A DNA stretch of 40,949 nucleotides from Gemmatimonadota bacterium (lineage in GTDB: Bacteria; Gemmatimonadota; Gemmatimonadetes; Longimicrobiales; Gaopeijiaceae), in NCBI GenBank assembly GCA_003562075.1, contig PWWP01000169.1, positions 1 to 40,949 of the forward strand, written 5' to 3'. A program made the position numbers and the translations under genes. The notes under the pieces are model-generated. The model saw only the letters and a list, made by a program, of their open reading frames with translations, ran no database searches and was not told the DNA's origin. Shown here in pieces: positions 33,801 through 40,949 of this stretch (within the stretch, counting starts at the first letter, position 1; each line of letters starts with the position of its first letter).

Positions 33801-34395
33801 AGAGCACGAGGAGGAGTCCACCAGACTGGCGTTCCTGCAGGAGCAGCGAGACGACCTGGTGGAAGCCCGCAATGATCTCCGGTCCGCCATCCGGGAGATC
33901 AACCAGACGGCCACTCGACTCTTCCAGGAGACTTTCGAGGGGATCCGGGAGAATTTTCGTGAGACCTTCCTTCGCCTCTTCCAGGGCGGGGAATGCGACC
34001 TGTGGCTGGAAGATCCTGACGATCCGCTGGAGTCGGATATCGAGATCCACGCTTCGCCCCGGGGGAAACGGACCCAGCGTATCGATCTACTCTCAGGGGG
34101 GGAGCGGGCCCTGACCGCCCTGTCCCTCCTCTTCGGGATCTACCTGGTGAAACCCTCTCCCTTCTGCGTGTTGGACGAGGTGGACGCGCCTCTGGATGAA
34201 TCGAATATCGGCCGGTTCATTCGGCTCCTGCAGGAGTTCAAGGCCCAGACCCAGTTCATCGTCATCACCCATAATCCGCGGACCATCGAGGCGGCAGACT
34301 GGATCTACGGGGTGACCATGGAAGAGCCGGGCGTGAGTTCCATCGTAGGGGTCCGCCTGGAGGAGGCGTTGGAGGCGGCAGGGGTAGGAATCTGA
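30859..34395 (+). CDS. smc: Chromosome segregation protein SMC
   Basis: This 1178-residue SMC ATPase forms ring-shaped dimers that organise and separate chromosomes with ScpA/ScpB. Walker A is [20 protein letters not shown] (from residue 31). The head is followed by a coiled coil (~170-490), a hinge (~500-660, including [20 protein letters not shown]), a returning coiled coil (~680-1000), and the C-terminal head with signature [20 protein letters not shown] and Walker B [16 protein letters not shown]. All motifs are intact and length is normal. It starts within the preceding stop (ATGA overlap), so it is translationally coupled to the pseudo-ParA membrane protein. scpA and scpB are not in the window. 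Confidence 0.97.
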   Translation: [1178 protein letters not shown]

Positions 34396-34396
34396 G

Positions 34397-35215
34397 ATGA
34401 AGCTCACCGTTCTCGGATCCGGGACCCTCCTTCCAGACGATGATCATCGGTCTGCCAGCCATCTGCTTCGAGGGGACGGAATCCAGCTTCTCCTGGATTG
34501 CGGGAGCGGGACGGTCCACGGAATGGATCGATACCGAGTGGACTGGCGAGCCTTGACTCATCTCTTCATCTCCCATTTCCATACGGATCACTTCGGGGAC
34601 CTTCCAGCCCTCCTCTGGGCGCTGAAGCATGGCGTAACGGCAGGCCGGGTGGAGCCTCTTACCCTCCTGGGACCCAAGGGGCTGGCCGCCAGGTTGGATG
34701 GGTTGTCCCGGGTGTTCGGCGAGTATGTCGCCGATCCTGGGTTCCCTCTCCAGATCGTGGAGCTGAGGCCGGGACAGCGGTGGCAGGCATCACCCCAAGC
34801 CTTTCAGCTCAGCGTCCATGAAGCCAGGCACACCTCCGAAGCCCTGGCGGTGAGGGTTGATTGGGATGGGGGAGGCCTTGGCTACACCGGGGATACGGGG
34901 CCCTTACCGGCCCTGGAGTCGTTTTTTTCCGGAGTCGATCTTCTGGTGGCCGAGTGTGCCGTAGCCGACAGCTCCGGGGTAGAGACCCACCTGAGTCCGA
35001 CATCGGTAGCTGAACTGGCTCGAGGAGCCGACCCCTCCTGCCTCCTCCTGACCCATCTCTATCCGGAAGTGGACCGGAAGGGGCTGGAGGATCACATCAG
35101 GGCCCTGGGGTTTACGGGAAGCGTGTTCGTTCCTCGAGATGGCACCACCGTCGAGTGGGTGCCTCATCGAGGGCCGGTCCTTGTCGAGGAGTCCTCGACC
35201 GGGCCATCCAACTGA
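34397..35215 (+). CDS. MBL-fold (ribonuclease Z-like) metallohydrolase
   Basis: This 272-residue protein of the metallo-beta-lactamase fold, RNase Z/ElaC-like group, carries the metal-binding motif [11 protein letters not shown] (residues ~58-68). Further ligands are His in [12 protein letters not shown], Asp in [11 protein letters not shown] and the His of LLLTHLYPE. The RNase Z exosite arm is not evident, so tRNA 3' processing is possible but not shown; phosphodiesterase or other hydrolase activity is equally open. ATG 34397 starts one base after the smc stop, so it is read from the same transcript. Confidence 0.85.
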   Translation: MKLTVLGSGTLLPDDDHRSASHLLRGDGIQLLLDCGSGTVHGMDRYRVDWRALTHLFISHFHTDHFGDLPALLWALKHGVTAGRVEPLTLLGPKGLAARLDGLSRVFGEYVADPGFPLQIVELRPGQRWQASPQAFQLSVHEARHTSEALAVRVDWDGGGLGYTGDTGPLPALESFFSGVDLLVAECAVADSSGVETHLSPTSVAELARGADPSCLLLTHLYPEVDRKGLEDHIRALGFTGSVFVPRDGTTVEWVPHRGPVLVEESSTGPSN

Positions 35216-35228
35216 GAGAGAGCAAGCC

Positions 35229-36281
35229 ATGTTGGTCGTAATGAAGCAGGGAGCCTCACAGGAGGCCATCTCAAGGGTTGTCGAGACGATCCAGGACATG
35301 GGGTACGACGCCCGTCCGATTCCAGGAAAGCAGCGGACGGCGGTGGGCCTCATCGGAAATGACGGGCGTGTGGAGTCGGCACGGCTGGAGGGTCTGGACG
35401 GGGTCCTGGAGGTCATCGCCGTCAGCCACCCCTACAAACAGGTTTCCAGGGAGTGGAAGGCTGAGGACACGGTGGTCACCCTGGCCAATGGGACCCGGAT
35501 CGGGGGAAGCGAGATCACCATCATGGCCGGTCCCTGCGCAGTGGAGAGTGAGGATCAGATCGTTGGGATCGCACGGACCCTGAGCGAAATGGGAGTCACC
35601 ATCCTTCGTGGCGGTGCCTTCAAACCCCGGACGTCTCCCTACTCATTCCAGGGACTCGGCGAGGAAGGCCTGGTCCTCCTGGCCCGGGCTCGGGAGGCTA
35701 CAGGAATGGCGGTGGTCACGGAGGCACTGGATCCGGAGGGGGTGGAACTGGTTGCCGAGTACGCCGACATCCTCCAGATCGGCGCCCGCAACATGCAGAA
35801 CTACCCCCTCCTCCGGAAGGCTGGGAGATCCGGAAAGCCGGTTCTCCTGAAGCGGGGGATGTCTGCGACCATCAAGGAGCTCCTGCTGGCTGCCGAGTAC
35901 CTTCTGGCTGAAGGGAACGACCAGGTGATCCTTTGTGAGCGAGGAGTCAGGAGCTTCGATACACATACCCGAAACCTCCTGGACCTGACCGCCATCCCCG
36001 TGGTGAAGTCGTTGTCTCACCTTCCCATCATCGCGGATCCCAGTCATGGAACCGGCTTGCGGGCAAAGGTGACGCCCATGGCCCGAGCCGCAGTGGCCGC
36101 AGGAGCCGATGGGCTCATGGTGGAGGTCCATCCGGATCCAGGCAGGGCCCTCTCCGACGGTGCCCAATCCCTCTATCCCGAGCAGTTCCGGGAGCTCATG
36201 ACCCAGATCCGGGTCATCGCCCAGGCACTGGACCGTCGGGTCGGTTCCCCCCGAACGGTGGAGAAGGCGCTCTCCAGTTGA
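35229..36281 (+). CDS. aroF: 3-deoxy-7-phosphoheptulonate (DAHP) synthase
   Basis: This 350-residue type I-beta DAHP synthase joins phosphoenolpyruvate and erythrose 4-phosphate in the first step of aromatic amino acid synthesis. An N-terminal ferredoxin-like regulatory domain ([20 protein letters not shown] to about residue 75), as in the Thermotoga enzyme, precedes the barrel. Catalytic motifs are [12 protein letters not shown] (about 100), [70 protein letters not shown] and [14 protein letters not shown] 35229 matches the start of the regulatory domain. It follows the MBL gene by 13 nt. Confidence 0.95.
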   Translation: MLVVMKQGASQEAISRVVETIQDMGYDARPIPGKQRTAVGLIGNDGRVESARLEGLDGVLEVIAVSHPYKQVSREWKAEDTVVTLANGTRIGGSEITIMAGPCAVESEDQIVGIARTLSEMGVTILRGGAFKPRTSPYSFQGLGEEGLVLLARAREATGMAVVTEALDPEGVELVAEYADILQIGARNMQNYPLLRKAGRSGKPVLLKRGMSATIKELLLAAEYLLAEGNDQVILCERGVRSFDTHTRNLLDLTAIPVVKSLSHLPIIADPSHGTGLRAKVTPMARAAVAAGADGLMVEVHPDPGRALSDGAQSLYPEQFRELMTQIRVIAQALDRRVGSPRTVEKALSS

Positions 36282-36416
36282 TTCCTCCCACCTGTCCCGG
36301 GAGAACATTCCTCCGCCCATTGCTTCTCGTCATGATGCCATGACAGCGGGGGACAGTCCGGTCCTGGATCGGCGTCCCATCGAGGGTTCCCGGATGTAGA
36401 GCTGAAGGAGACAGGG

Positions 36417-36944
36417 ATGGGGCAACTGGCCTTTCGGAGGGGGCGAATGGGGGAGACTCTGGCGGCCTCCTTCCTCGTGGAGCACGGGTGGGAGATCCTC
36501 GACCGGAACTGGCGGGATGGTCCTCGTGAGCTGGACCTGGTGGTCCGGCGAGGTTCAACGCTGGCCTTCGTCGAGGTCAAGAGTCGGATGGTCCAGGCGG
36601 ATGGAAGGGGCCCAGGAGAAATGGGAGAAGCGGCCCTGGCCGGGGCCCTGGAAGCGTTGAGCTGGCGGAAGCGAAGGGAGGTGGAGCGGGCGGCCCGGGC
36701 CTGGCTGGGAGCCTTTCGCCGCCAGATCCCCTGGAGAAACGGGGGCCGGGATGGGACGTTGGGAGCGGAGGGGGCTGGACCGGACCCGGAGCGACGGGAG
36801 GTGGCGGGGAGGAGAACCGCCCATCTGCCGGCTGGCATGCCGGAGGTCCGCTTTGATGTTCTGATCGTCCTCCTTCGAAACGACGGGCCTCCTCGCTTCC
36901 GGCATCTTCCCGACGCGTGGAGACCTGGTTGGGATCGGAGTTGA
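36417..36944 (+). CDS. YraN / UPF0102 endonuclease-like protein
   Basis: This 175-residue UPF0102 protein has a restriction-endonuclease-like core. RRGRMGETLAASFLVEHGWE is followed by ILDRNWRDGPRELDLVVRRG and AFVEVKSRMV; the E-L-D...E-V-K pattern is the nuclease motif. Its cellular role is not settled. The middle part (about residues 105-145) is a long Gly/Arg-rich insert, and the usual family length is nearer 120. The final strand VRFDVLIVLL is conserved. The start codon is ATG 36417, with GAAGGAGAC just upstream. The TGA is overlapped by the promoter of the SRP RNA gene. Confidence 0.85.
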   Translation: MGQLAFRRGRMGETLAASFLVEHGWEILDRNWRDGPRELDLVVRRGSTLAFVEVKSRMVQADGRGPGEMGEAALAGALEALSWRKRREVERAARAWLGAFRRQIPWRNGGRDGTLGAEGAGPDPERREVAGRRTAHLPAGMPEVRFDVLIVLLRNDGPPRFRHLPDAWRPGWDRS

Positions 36945-36969
36945 CGCCGGATACCCCGGGGGATTACCT
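36941..36969 (+). promoter_or_regulatory. Promoter of the SRP RNA gene
   Basis: TTGACG (36941-36946), a 17-nt spacer and TTACCT (36964-36969) place the transcription start near 36976-36978, exactly where the SRP RNA terminal helix begins. The -35 box overlaps the yraN stop codon. Confidence 0.65.
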
Positions 36970-36976
36970 TGAAGTC

Positions 36977-37076
36977 GTGCCCCAGGTTCGCAGATCGAAA
37001 GCCCACGAAACCCGTCAGGACCTCGCCGGTAGCAGCGGTAAGTGTGGTGATCGTTGCTGCGGTTCGCCTGGGGCAT
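36977..37076 (+). ncRNA. ffs: Signal recognition particle RNA (small bacterial 4.5S type)
   Basis: The conserved SRP core is visible: GTCAGG at 37014-37019 on the 5' side and AGCAGC at 37031-37036 on the 3' side of the symmetric loop that binds Ffh. The terminal helix TGCCCCAGG (36978-36986) pairs with CCTGGGGCA (37067-37075), CGCAG (36989-36993) pairs with CTGCG (37057-37061), and CCAC (37003-37006) pairs with GTGG (37044-37047). The apical stem ACC/GGT closes a TCGCC loop, where the usual tetraloop is GGAA. Size is about 100 nt. A run of seven T follows. Its location directly upstream of dnaX matches the scr-dnaX order of Bacillus. Confidence 0.88.
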
Positions 37077-37082
37077 TTTTTT
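37067..37082 (+). terminator. T-run ending the SRP RNA
   Basis: The 3' strand of the SRP terminal helix (37067-37075) is followed at once by seven T (37076-37082). The mature RNA's closing helix could act as the terminator stem. Transcription of dnaX would then need read-through or its own promoter, which I could not identify. Confidence 0.6.
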
Positions 37083-37165
37083 GTGCCCTCGATTCCACCC
37101 GGTTCACCTTGAATCCGGTGATCGCCTCCCCCGAGGGCTGAATCCACTTCACCCTCCTGCAGCCC

Positions 37166-39073
37166 TTGTCCCAAGTCGCTCTCGCCCGTCGCTATCGACC
37201 CCGCCGCTTTGCGGAGGTGGCGACGCAGGAGCACGTGTCGGAGACACTCCGGCGGGCGGTGTCCGGCGACCGGGTTGGCCACGCCTATCTCTTCTGCGGT
37301 CCGCGAGGCGTGGGGAAAACCACCCTGGCTCGGGTCCTGGCCATGGCATTGAACTGCCAGGATCGGGACAGCGAGGGAGAGCCCTGCGGCCAGTGCGAGA
37401 GCTGCACCCGGATCTGGTCAGGGAACACCTCATTGGATGTGGTGGAGATCGACGCCGCTTCCAATCGGGGTGTGGACGATGCTCGGGAGCTTCGGTCCCG
37501 GGCCATGTACGCGCCCTCTGAGGAGGGACGCTACAAGGTGTACATCGTGGACGAGGCCCACATGCTCACCCGGGAGGCGTGGAACGCCCTCCTCAAGCTC
37601 CTGGAAGAGCCTCCGGACCGGGTCATCTTCATCTTCGCCACTACGGAGCCGGAGAAGATCGAGCAAACGGCGGCGCCCATCCTCTCAAGGTGTCAGCGCT
37701 TCGACTTTCGACGGGTCGCCGTTCCTGAAATCGTCACCCGTCTCCAGGAGGTGCTGGAGCGGGAAGGGGCAGAAGCTCCCACGGATGCCCTGCGATTGAT
37801 CGCCCGAAAAGCCGATGGAGGGATGCGGGACGCTCTCTCTCTCACGGACCAGGTCCTGGCCCTCTCCGACGGAACCGGAGTGAGCGTGGAAGTCGTCCGA
37901 CGAATCCTGGGCGTCGTGGAAGAGGAGCGGTTCCTTCAGGTCCTGGATCTGATCGCGGATCGGGACCAAGCGGGCATCTTCCAGGTGGTCCAGGAACTCC
38001 TGGACCAGGGATACGATCTGGTGGAGTTCTACCATGGACTCCTGGACGCCCTTCGGACTCTCCTGCGACTCCGGGTCGGTGGTTCGATTCCGGAACTTCC
38101 GGAGGAGCGTCGTGGAGACTGGGGGGAGCGAGCAGATCGCTTCGCGCCGGGCGACCTGGTTCGAATGCTTGGGATGGCAGCCGAGCTCGAAACGGGGGGG
38201 AGTATGCGGCGCAGCTCCCAACCCAGGATCCTCCTGGAGCTCCTTCTCCTGAGGTTCTCCTTCCTGGACCGGACCCTGGAGTTGGAGTCCCTTCTTCGAG
38301 GGCTGGGCGGGGAGGATCCCGGAATGGACGGTGGAGGTCTCCGGCGTCCCGACGATCCGGTGTCTCCATCGCCCCCAGCTCGTCCAGCTTCCCCTTCCTC
38401 CCCGGCGGGGCCATCGTCGTCATCGTCGGCTTCGACTCCCTCGCAGACCGCTTCGTCGGGGACGCCTTCGAAGGGGCTGGATGGCTCGGACCTCCCGGGC
38501 TCTTCTGCCGATGTGGATCAGGAGGAGGGTTTGCCTCCTTCCGAGGCTTCCGCCGGCGGGGCCGTCGTCGATTCCGAACCAACCAACGCAAGAGCCTCTG
38601 GTTCCGGTGGTGGGGAAGGGGGAGCGGCCACGTCGTCGTCCGACGGGTCGGCCGGCCGTCTACCCCAGAGGACGCCTTCCCCACAGCCTCAGGAGGGGCG
38701 TCCATCGCTCACGGAGAACTGGAGGGCGTTTCTGCGTTCAGGAGAGGGCATTCCACCTGGACTGACCCCGCTCCTCATGGGTTCTCGTGTGACGGAAGGG
38801 GAGGGCGGAGATCTGATCCTGTCCCTTCCTCCCGGCCCGGCTCTGGAACGGCTGGAGGACCCGAAGGAGCTGGCGCGCCTGGAATCCGCCTTCAGCCGGG
38901 TGGCCGGGACGGATCCTGGAATTCGGGTCGAGCCCATGGAGTTGAATGAATCCACTGAGGAGTCCCGAGTGTCCCGGAAGGAAGTCCGAGCAGGGCAGTT
39001 GGGGGACCTCCTGGAGAAGGAACCGGGGTTGCGGGGAGCGGTAGAAGCCTGGGACCTGGACATCGTGGAATAA
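37166..39073 (+). CDS. dnaX: DNA polymerase III subunit gamma/tau
   Basis: This 635-residue clamp-loader ATPase has Walker A FCGPRGVGKTTLARVLAMAL (about 44-63), a zinc module with Cys64, Cys74, Cys77 and Cys80 (GEPCGQCESC), Walker B YIVDEAHMLT, and sensor ILSRCQRFDFRRV. Residues ~385-525 form a Ser/Pro/Gly-rich disordered linker before a short C-terminal domain (LRSGEGIPPGLTPLLMGSRV, then LILSLPPGPALERLED). No A-rich slippery site for making a shorter gamma form was seen. The TTG start at 37166 fits the conserved N-terminus (LARRYRPRRFAEV) but has no clear ribosome site. It heads the dnaX-ybaB-recR order. Confidence 0.95.
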   Translation: MSQVALARRYRPRRFAEVATQEHVSETLRRAVSGDRVGHAYLFCGPRGVGKTTLARVLAMALNCQDRDSEGEPCGQCESCTRIWSGNTSLDVVEIDAASNRGVDDARELRSRAMYAPSEEGRYKVYIVDEAHMLTREAWNALLKLLEEPPDRVIFIFATTEPEKIEQTAAPILSRCQRFDFRRVAVPEIVTRLQEVLEREGAEAPTDALRLIARKADGGMRDALSLTDQVLALSDGTGVSVEVVRRILGVVEEERFLQVLDLIADRDQAGIFQVVQELLDQGYDLVEFYHGLLDALRTLLRLRVGGSIPELPEERRGDWGERADRFAPGDLVRMLGMAAELETGGSMRRSSQPRILLELLLLRFSFLDRTLELESLLRGLGGEDPGMDGGGLRRPDDPVSPSPPARPASPSSPAGPSSSSSASTPSQTASSGTPSKGLDGSDLPGSSADVDQEEGLPPSEASAGGAVVDSEPTNARASGSGGGEGGAATSSSDGSAGRLPQRTPSPQPQEGRPSLTENWRAFLRSGEGIPPGLTPLLMGSRVTEGEGGDLILSLPPGPALERLEDPKELARLESAFSRVAGTDPGIRVEPMELNESTEESRVSRKEVRAGQLGDLLEKEPGLRGAVEAWDLDIVE

Positions 39074-39147
39074 CCAACTGATCAGCTTCCCCGGGGAGAG
39101 CCGGCAAGAGATCCGACAGGGGACATCATCATTTTGAGGGAAACCTT

Positions 39148-39468
39148 ATGAATATGCAGCAGCTGTTGAAGATGGGGCAGAAGATGCAGTCCCAGATGGC
39201 CGAGATCCAGGAGAATCTGGACCGAGAGGAGGTCACCGCTTCAGCCGGCGGTGGGATGGTGACGGCCACCGTAGACGGGAAGGGATCGGTACGGGGCATC
39301 AGCATCGACCCCACCGTAGTCGATCCTGAGGACGTGGAGATGTTGGAAGACCTGGTCCTGGCGGCGATCTCGGAGGCCCAGAACCAGGCCCGTAAGGTCT
39401 ATGACGAGGAGATGAAGAAGGCCACCGGTGGGATGCCTTTTCCCATGAAGCTCCCCGGCCTTTTCTGA
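39148..39468 (+). CDS. YbaB/EbfC nucleoid-associated protein
   Basis: This 106-residue small dimeric DNA-binding protein of the YbaB/EbfC family has the helix-strand-helix pattern MNMQQLLKMGQKMQSQMAEI, EEVTASAGGGMVTATVDGKG, then the C-terminal helix VEMLEDLVLAAISEAQNQAR, ending in PFPMKLPGLF. Members bind DNA and influence nucleoid structure. GAGGG lies 8-12 nt before the ATG. It lies between dnaX and recR, the usual setting. Confidence 0.94.
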   Translation: MNMQQLLKMGQKMQSQMAEIQENLDREEVTASAGGGMVTATVDGKGSVRGISIDPTVVDPEDVEMLEDLVLAAISEAQNQARKVYDEEMKKATGGMPFPMKLPGLF

Positions 39469-39478
39469 GACGCTTCAG

Positions 39479-40072
39479 GTGTCCGTCATCGACCAGGTGA
39501 CTCGGGAGTTCGCCAGGCTCCCGGGGATTGGCCCCCGGACAGCCGGCCGGCTTGTCCACCATCTATTGAGAGGGTCACAGGAGGATGCGCTTCGTCTGGC
39601 TCGGGCCATCGAATCCCTGGTGGAGCGAGTACGACCCTGCCAGATATGCGGGAATTTCTCCGAATCCTCCCGGTGCGCCATCTGTTCGGATCCCGAGCGG
39701 GATCGATCAGTGATCTGCATCGTGGAGGGGGCCTTCGATGTCCGGTCCATCGATGGAACGGGAGAGTATCAGGGGCTGTTCCACGTCCTGGGAGGGCAAC
39801 TCTCTCCTCTGGACGGAATTGGGCCCGATGAGTTGAACATCCCGGCGCTCCTGGAGCGGCTGGATGGGGAGGGGAGCCCGGTGAAGGAAGCAATTCTCGC
39901 CACCAATCCCTCCGTTGAAGGTGAGGCCACGGCGGTCTACCTTCAGGAGGTCCTCCGGCCCAGGGGCATTCGGGTGACCCGCCTCGCCCGGGGGCTCCCC
40001 ATGGGTAGTGATCTGGAATACGTGGATGGATCGACGCTGGCCGAAGCGCTGGCCGGCCGTCGAGAGATGTAA
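39479..40072 (+). CDS. recR: Recombination mediator protein RecR
   Basis: This 197-residue protein works with RecF and RecO to load RecA at gaps during DNA repair. It has an N-terminal helix-hairpin-helix (FARLPGIGPRTAGRLVHHLL), a four-Cys zinc finger (C54, C57, C66, C69 in CQICGNF and CAICSDPER), and a Toprim domain (VICIVEGAFDVRSIDGTGEY, AILATNPSVEGEATAVYL). The end is TRLARGLPMGSDLEYVDGST. The GTG start at 39479 lies 10 nt after the ybaB stop. Confidence 0.96.
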   Translation: MSVIDQVTREFARLPGIGPRTAGRLVHHLLRGSQEDALRLARAIESLVERVRPCQICGNFSESSRCAICSDPERDRSVICIVEGAFDVRSIDGTGEYQGLFHVLGGQLSPLDGIGPDELNIPALLERLDGEGSPVKEAILATNPSVEGEATAVYLQEVLRPRGIRVTRLARGLPMGSDLEYVDGSTLAEALAGRREM

Positions 40073-40097
40073 ACCTCAACACCCCAGGCGCTCAGAT

Positions 40098-40430
40098 ATG
40101 GACCTTCGGACGAAACGGATCCTCAGAATCGCTGGATTCACCGCCTTGGCCGTAGGGGTGGCTGGGGTGGCGTCCATCCTTCTGGTCCGGGACCAGATCT
40201 CCAGGCAGCGTCGAAACCTATTCAACCCCCTGTCCCTGAAGCGGATGGCGGCTCTGGAACACATGGCCCGCCAGCGAGCATCGGTGGACCATGTTACCCT
40301 TCTGCGGGACTACATCAACTGGGAGCCTCGTAAACTCCTGAGAAATCGAGCCCGTGCCATCGTGGAGCGTATGGAGCAGGAAGCCTCTGCCCTGAATGGC
40401 TTCCCGGCTTCGGCTCCCAACCATGACTGA
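40098..40430 (+). CDS. Small membrane-anchored protein of unknown function
   Basis: This 110-residue protein has a short basic N-terminus (MDLRTKRILRIAG), one transmembrane helix (about residues 12-31, FTALAVGVAGVASILLV), and a cytosolic helical part rich in Arg and Leu (SLKRMAALEHMARQRASVDH, YINWEPRKLLRNRARAIVER). The helical part could be a HEAT-like or coiled segment. No family is recognised. It starts 25 nt after recR and is probably cotranscribed. The recR frame upstream (from 40008) is not its start. Confidence 0.65.
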   Translation: MDLRTKRILRIAGFTALAVGVAGVASILLVRDQISRQRRNLFNPLSLKRMAALEHMARQRASVDHVTLLRDYINWEPRKLLRNRARAIVERMEQEASALNGFPASAPNHD

Positions 40431-40679
40431 TCCCGTCCCACCTCCCCGGGCAGAATCCCTCCTCCACCTTGCCTCAAAGGGGCTCTGAATGGAGTTTAGG
40501 AGCCGCCTGGGCTTCCATGGAGAGGGAAGCGTCTCGGCGCCACAGCTCCGTTCTGCCTTTCACCGGTGGGGGACGCCCCGGTTCTGGCTCGGTTCAACGT
40601 CTCTGGGGAGTGATACGTTCGTGGAGGAAACGAAGCCTGCAGACCGTGATGGGAAGGAATTCCGGGGGGTGATCCGATC

Positions 40680-40949
40680 ATGTCAATGATCAACTACGCT
40701 TCCCGGGAGATCAACTGCAAGATCGTCTACTACGGAACGGGGCTGGGAGGGAAGACCACCAACCTGGAATATGTCTATTCCAAGGTGGATCCAGATACCC
40801 GTGGGAAGATGATATCCTTGGCCACTGAGGCCGATCGGACGCTTTTCTTCGATTTCTTGCCTATCGATCTTGGCGCCATTCGTGGGTTCAAGACCCGATT
40901 CCACCTCTACACCGTGCCCGGGCAGGTCTATTACAACGCAAGCCGTAAG
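40680..40949 (+). CDS. mglA: MglA-like Ras-type GTPase (5' part, cut by window end)
   Basis: The first 90 codons of an MglA-family small GTPase are present. [20 protein letters not shown] leads into the P-loop [40 protein letters not shown] is the switch I/effector region. [16 protein letters not shown] is the G3-like region with the TVPGQ characteristic of MglA. In gliding bacteria MglA sets cell polarity; in others the role is less clear. GGGGGGTGATC lies before ATG 40680. Its usual roadblock-domain partner (MglB) is not immediately upstream. The remainder lies outside the window. Confidence 0.93.
   Translation, partial: MSMINYASREINCKIVYYGTGLGGKTTNLEYVYSKVDPDTRGKMISLATEADRTLFFDFLPIDLGAIRGFKTRFHLYTVPGQVYYNASRK

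Noticed and set aside
37166-39073. Programmed frameshift in dnaX
   Set aside because: No A-run or similar slippery heptamer was found. The only long homopolymer nearby is the T-run after the SRP RNA.
40489-40689. 66-codon frame before mglA as a possible MglB partner
   Set aside because: It has no roadblock pattern, overlaps the mglA start and has the composition of non-coding DNA.

Overview
The window is GC-rich and looks like a chromosomal segment of a Gram-negative-type bacterium, most plausibly from Gemmatimonadota or a close relative. This placement is an inference. It rests on an ECF sigma factor coupled to a Ser/Thr kinase, a long signal-peptide protein of a type I associate with that phylum, a DUF2232 gene next to the S18/L9 genes, and a dnaX-ybaB-recR block followed by mglA. 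There is no rRNA gene, CRISPR array, transposase or integrase.

Bases 1-17.5 kb are a mixed accessory zone. It opens with a DUF1704/QEGLA metallopeptidase-like gene, which is frameshifted and has no start for its upstream reading frame, followed by a GshB-like ATP-grasp ligase. Then come two small membrane proteins, a cardiolipin synthase broken by an internal deletion and frame change, a DUF892 ferritin-like remnant, a four-helix membrane protein and a Cys-rich metal-binding protein. Next are a CrtI-like flavoprotein, a GGDEF protein, a histidine-kinase-like ATPase without a visible phospho-acceptor His, and a small charged protein. The zone ends with an alkaline-phosphatase-superfamily phosphodiesterase coupled to an AI-2E-family membrane protein, a leftward ECF sigma/Ser-Thr kinase operon and a divergent lipoprotein.

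Bases 17.5-41 kb are dense housekeeping DNA, almost all on the plus strand. The order is tRNA-Gln(UUG), a large exported protein, prs, L25, pth, a membrane pyrophosphatase, a leftward class II aldolase-like gene, ychF, a fused S6-S18 ribosomal protein, DUF2232, L9 and rsfS. These are followed by a membrane-anchored ParA/CpsD-like pseudo-ATPase, smc, an MBL-fold hydrolase, DAHP synthase, yraN, the SRP RNA gene, dnaX, ybaB, recR, a small membrane protein and the 5' part of mglA. Translation (tRNA, L25, S6-S18, L9, Pth, RsfS, YchF), nucleotide precursor supply (Prs, with pyrophosphate removed by HppA), protein export (SRP RNA) and DNA maintenance (SMC, DnaX, YbaB, RecR) lie together.

The observations most worth following are these: the single-chain S6-S18 protein with an acidic linker; the DUF1704 peptidase/ATP-grasp ligase pair, whose folds match those of the eukaryotic tubulin detyrosination/tyrosination enzymes; a pseudo-ParA membrane protein translationally coupled to smc; an SRP RNA whose apical loop is not GNRA; and a structured ychF leader with a terminator-like hairpin.
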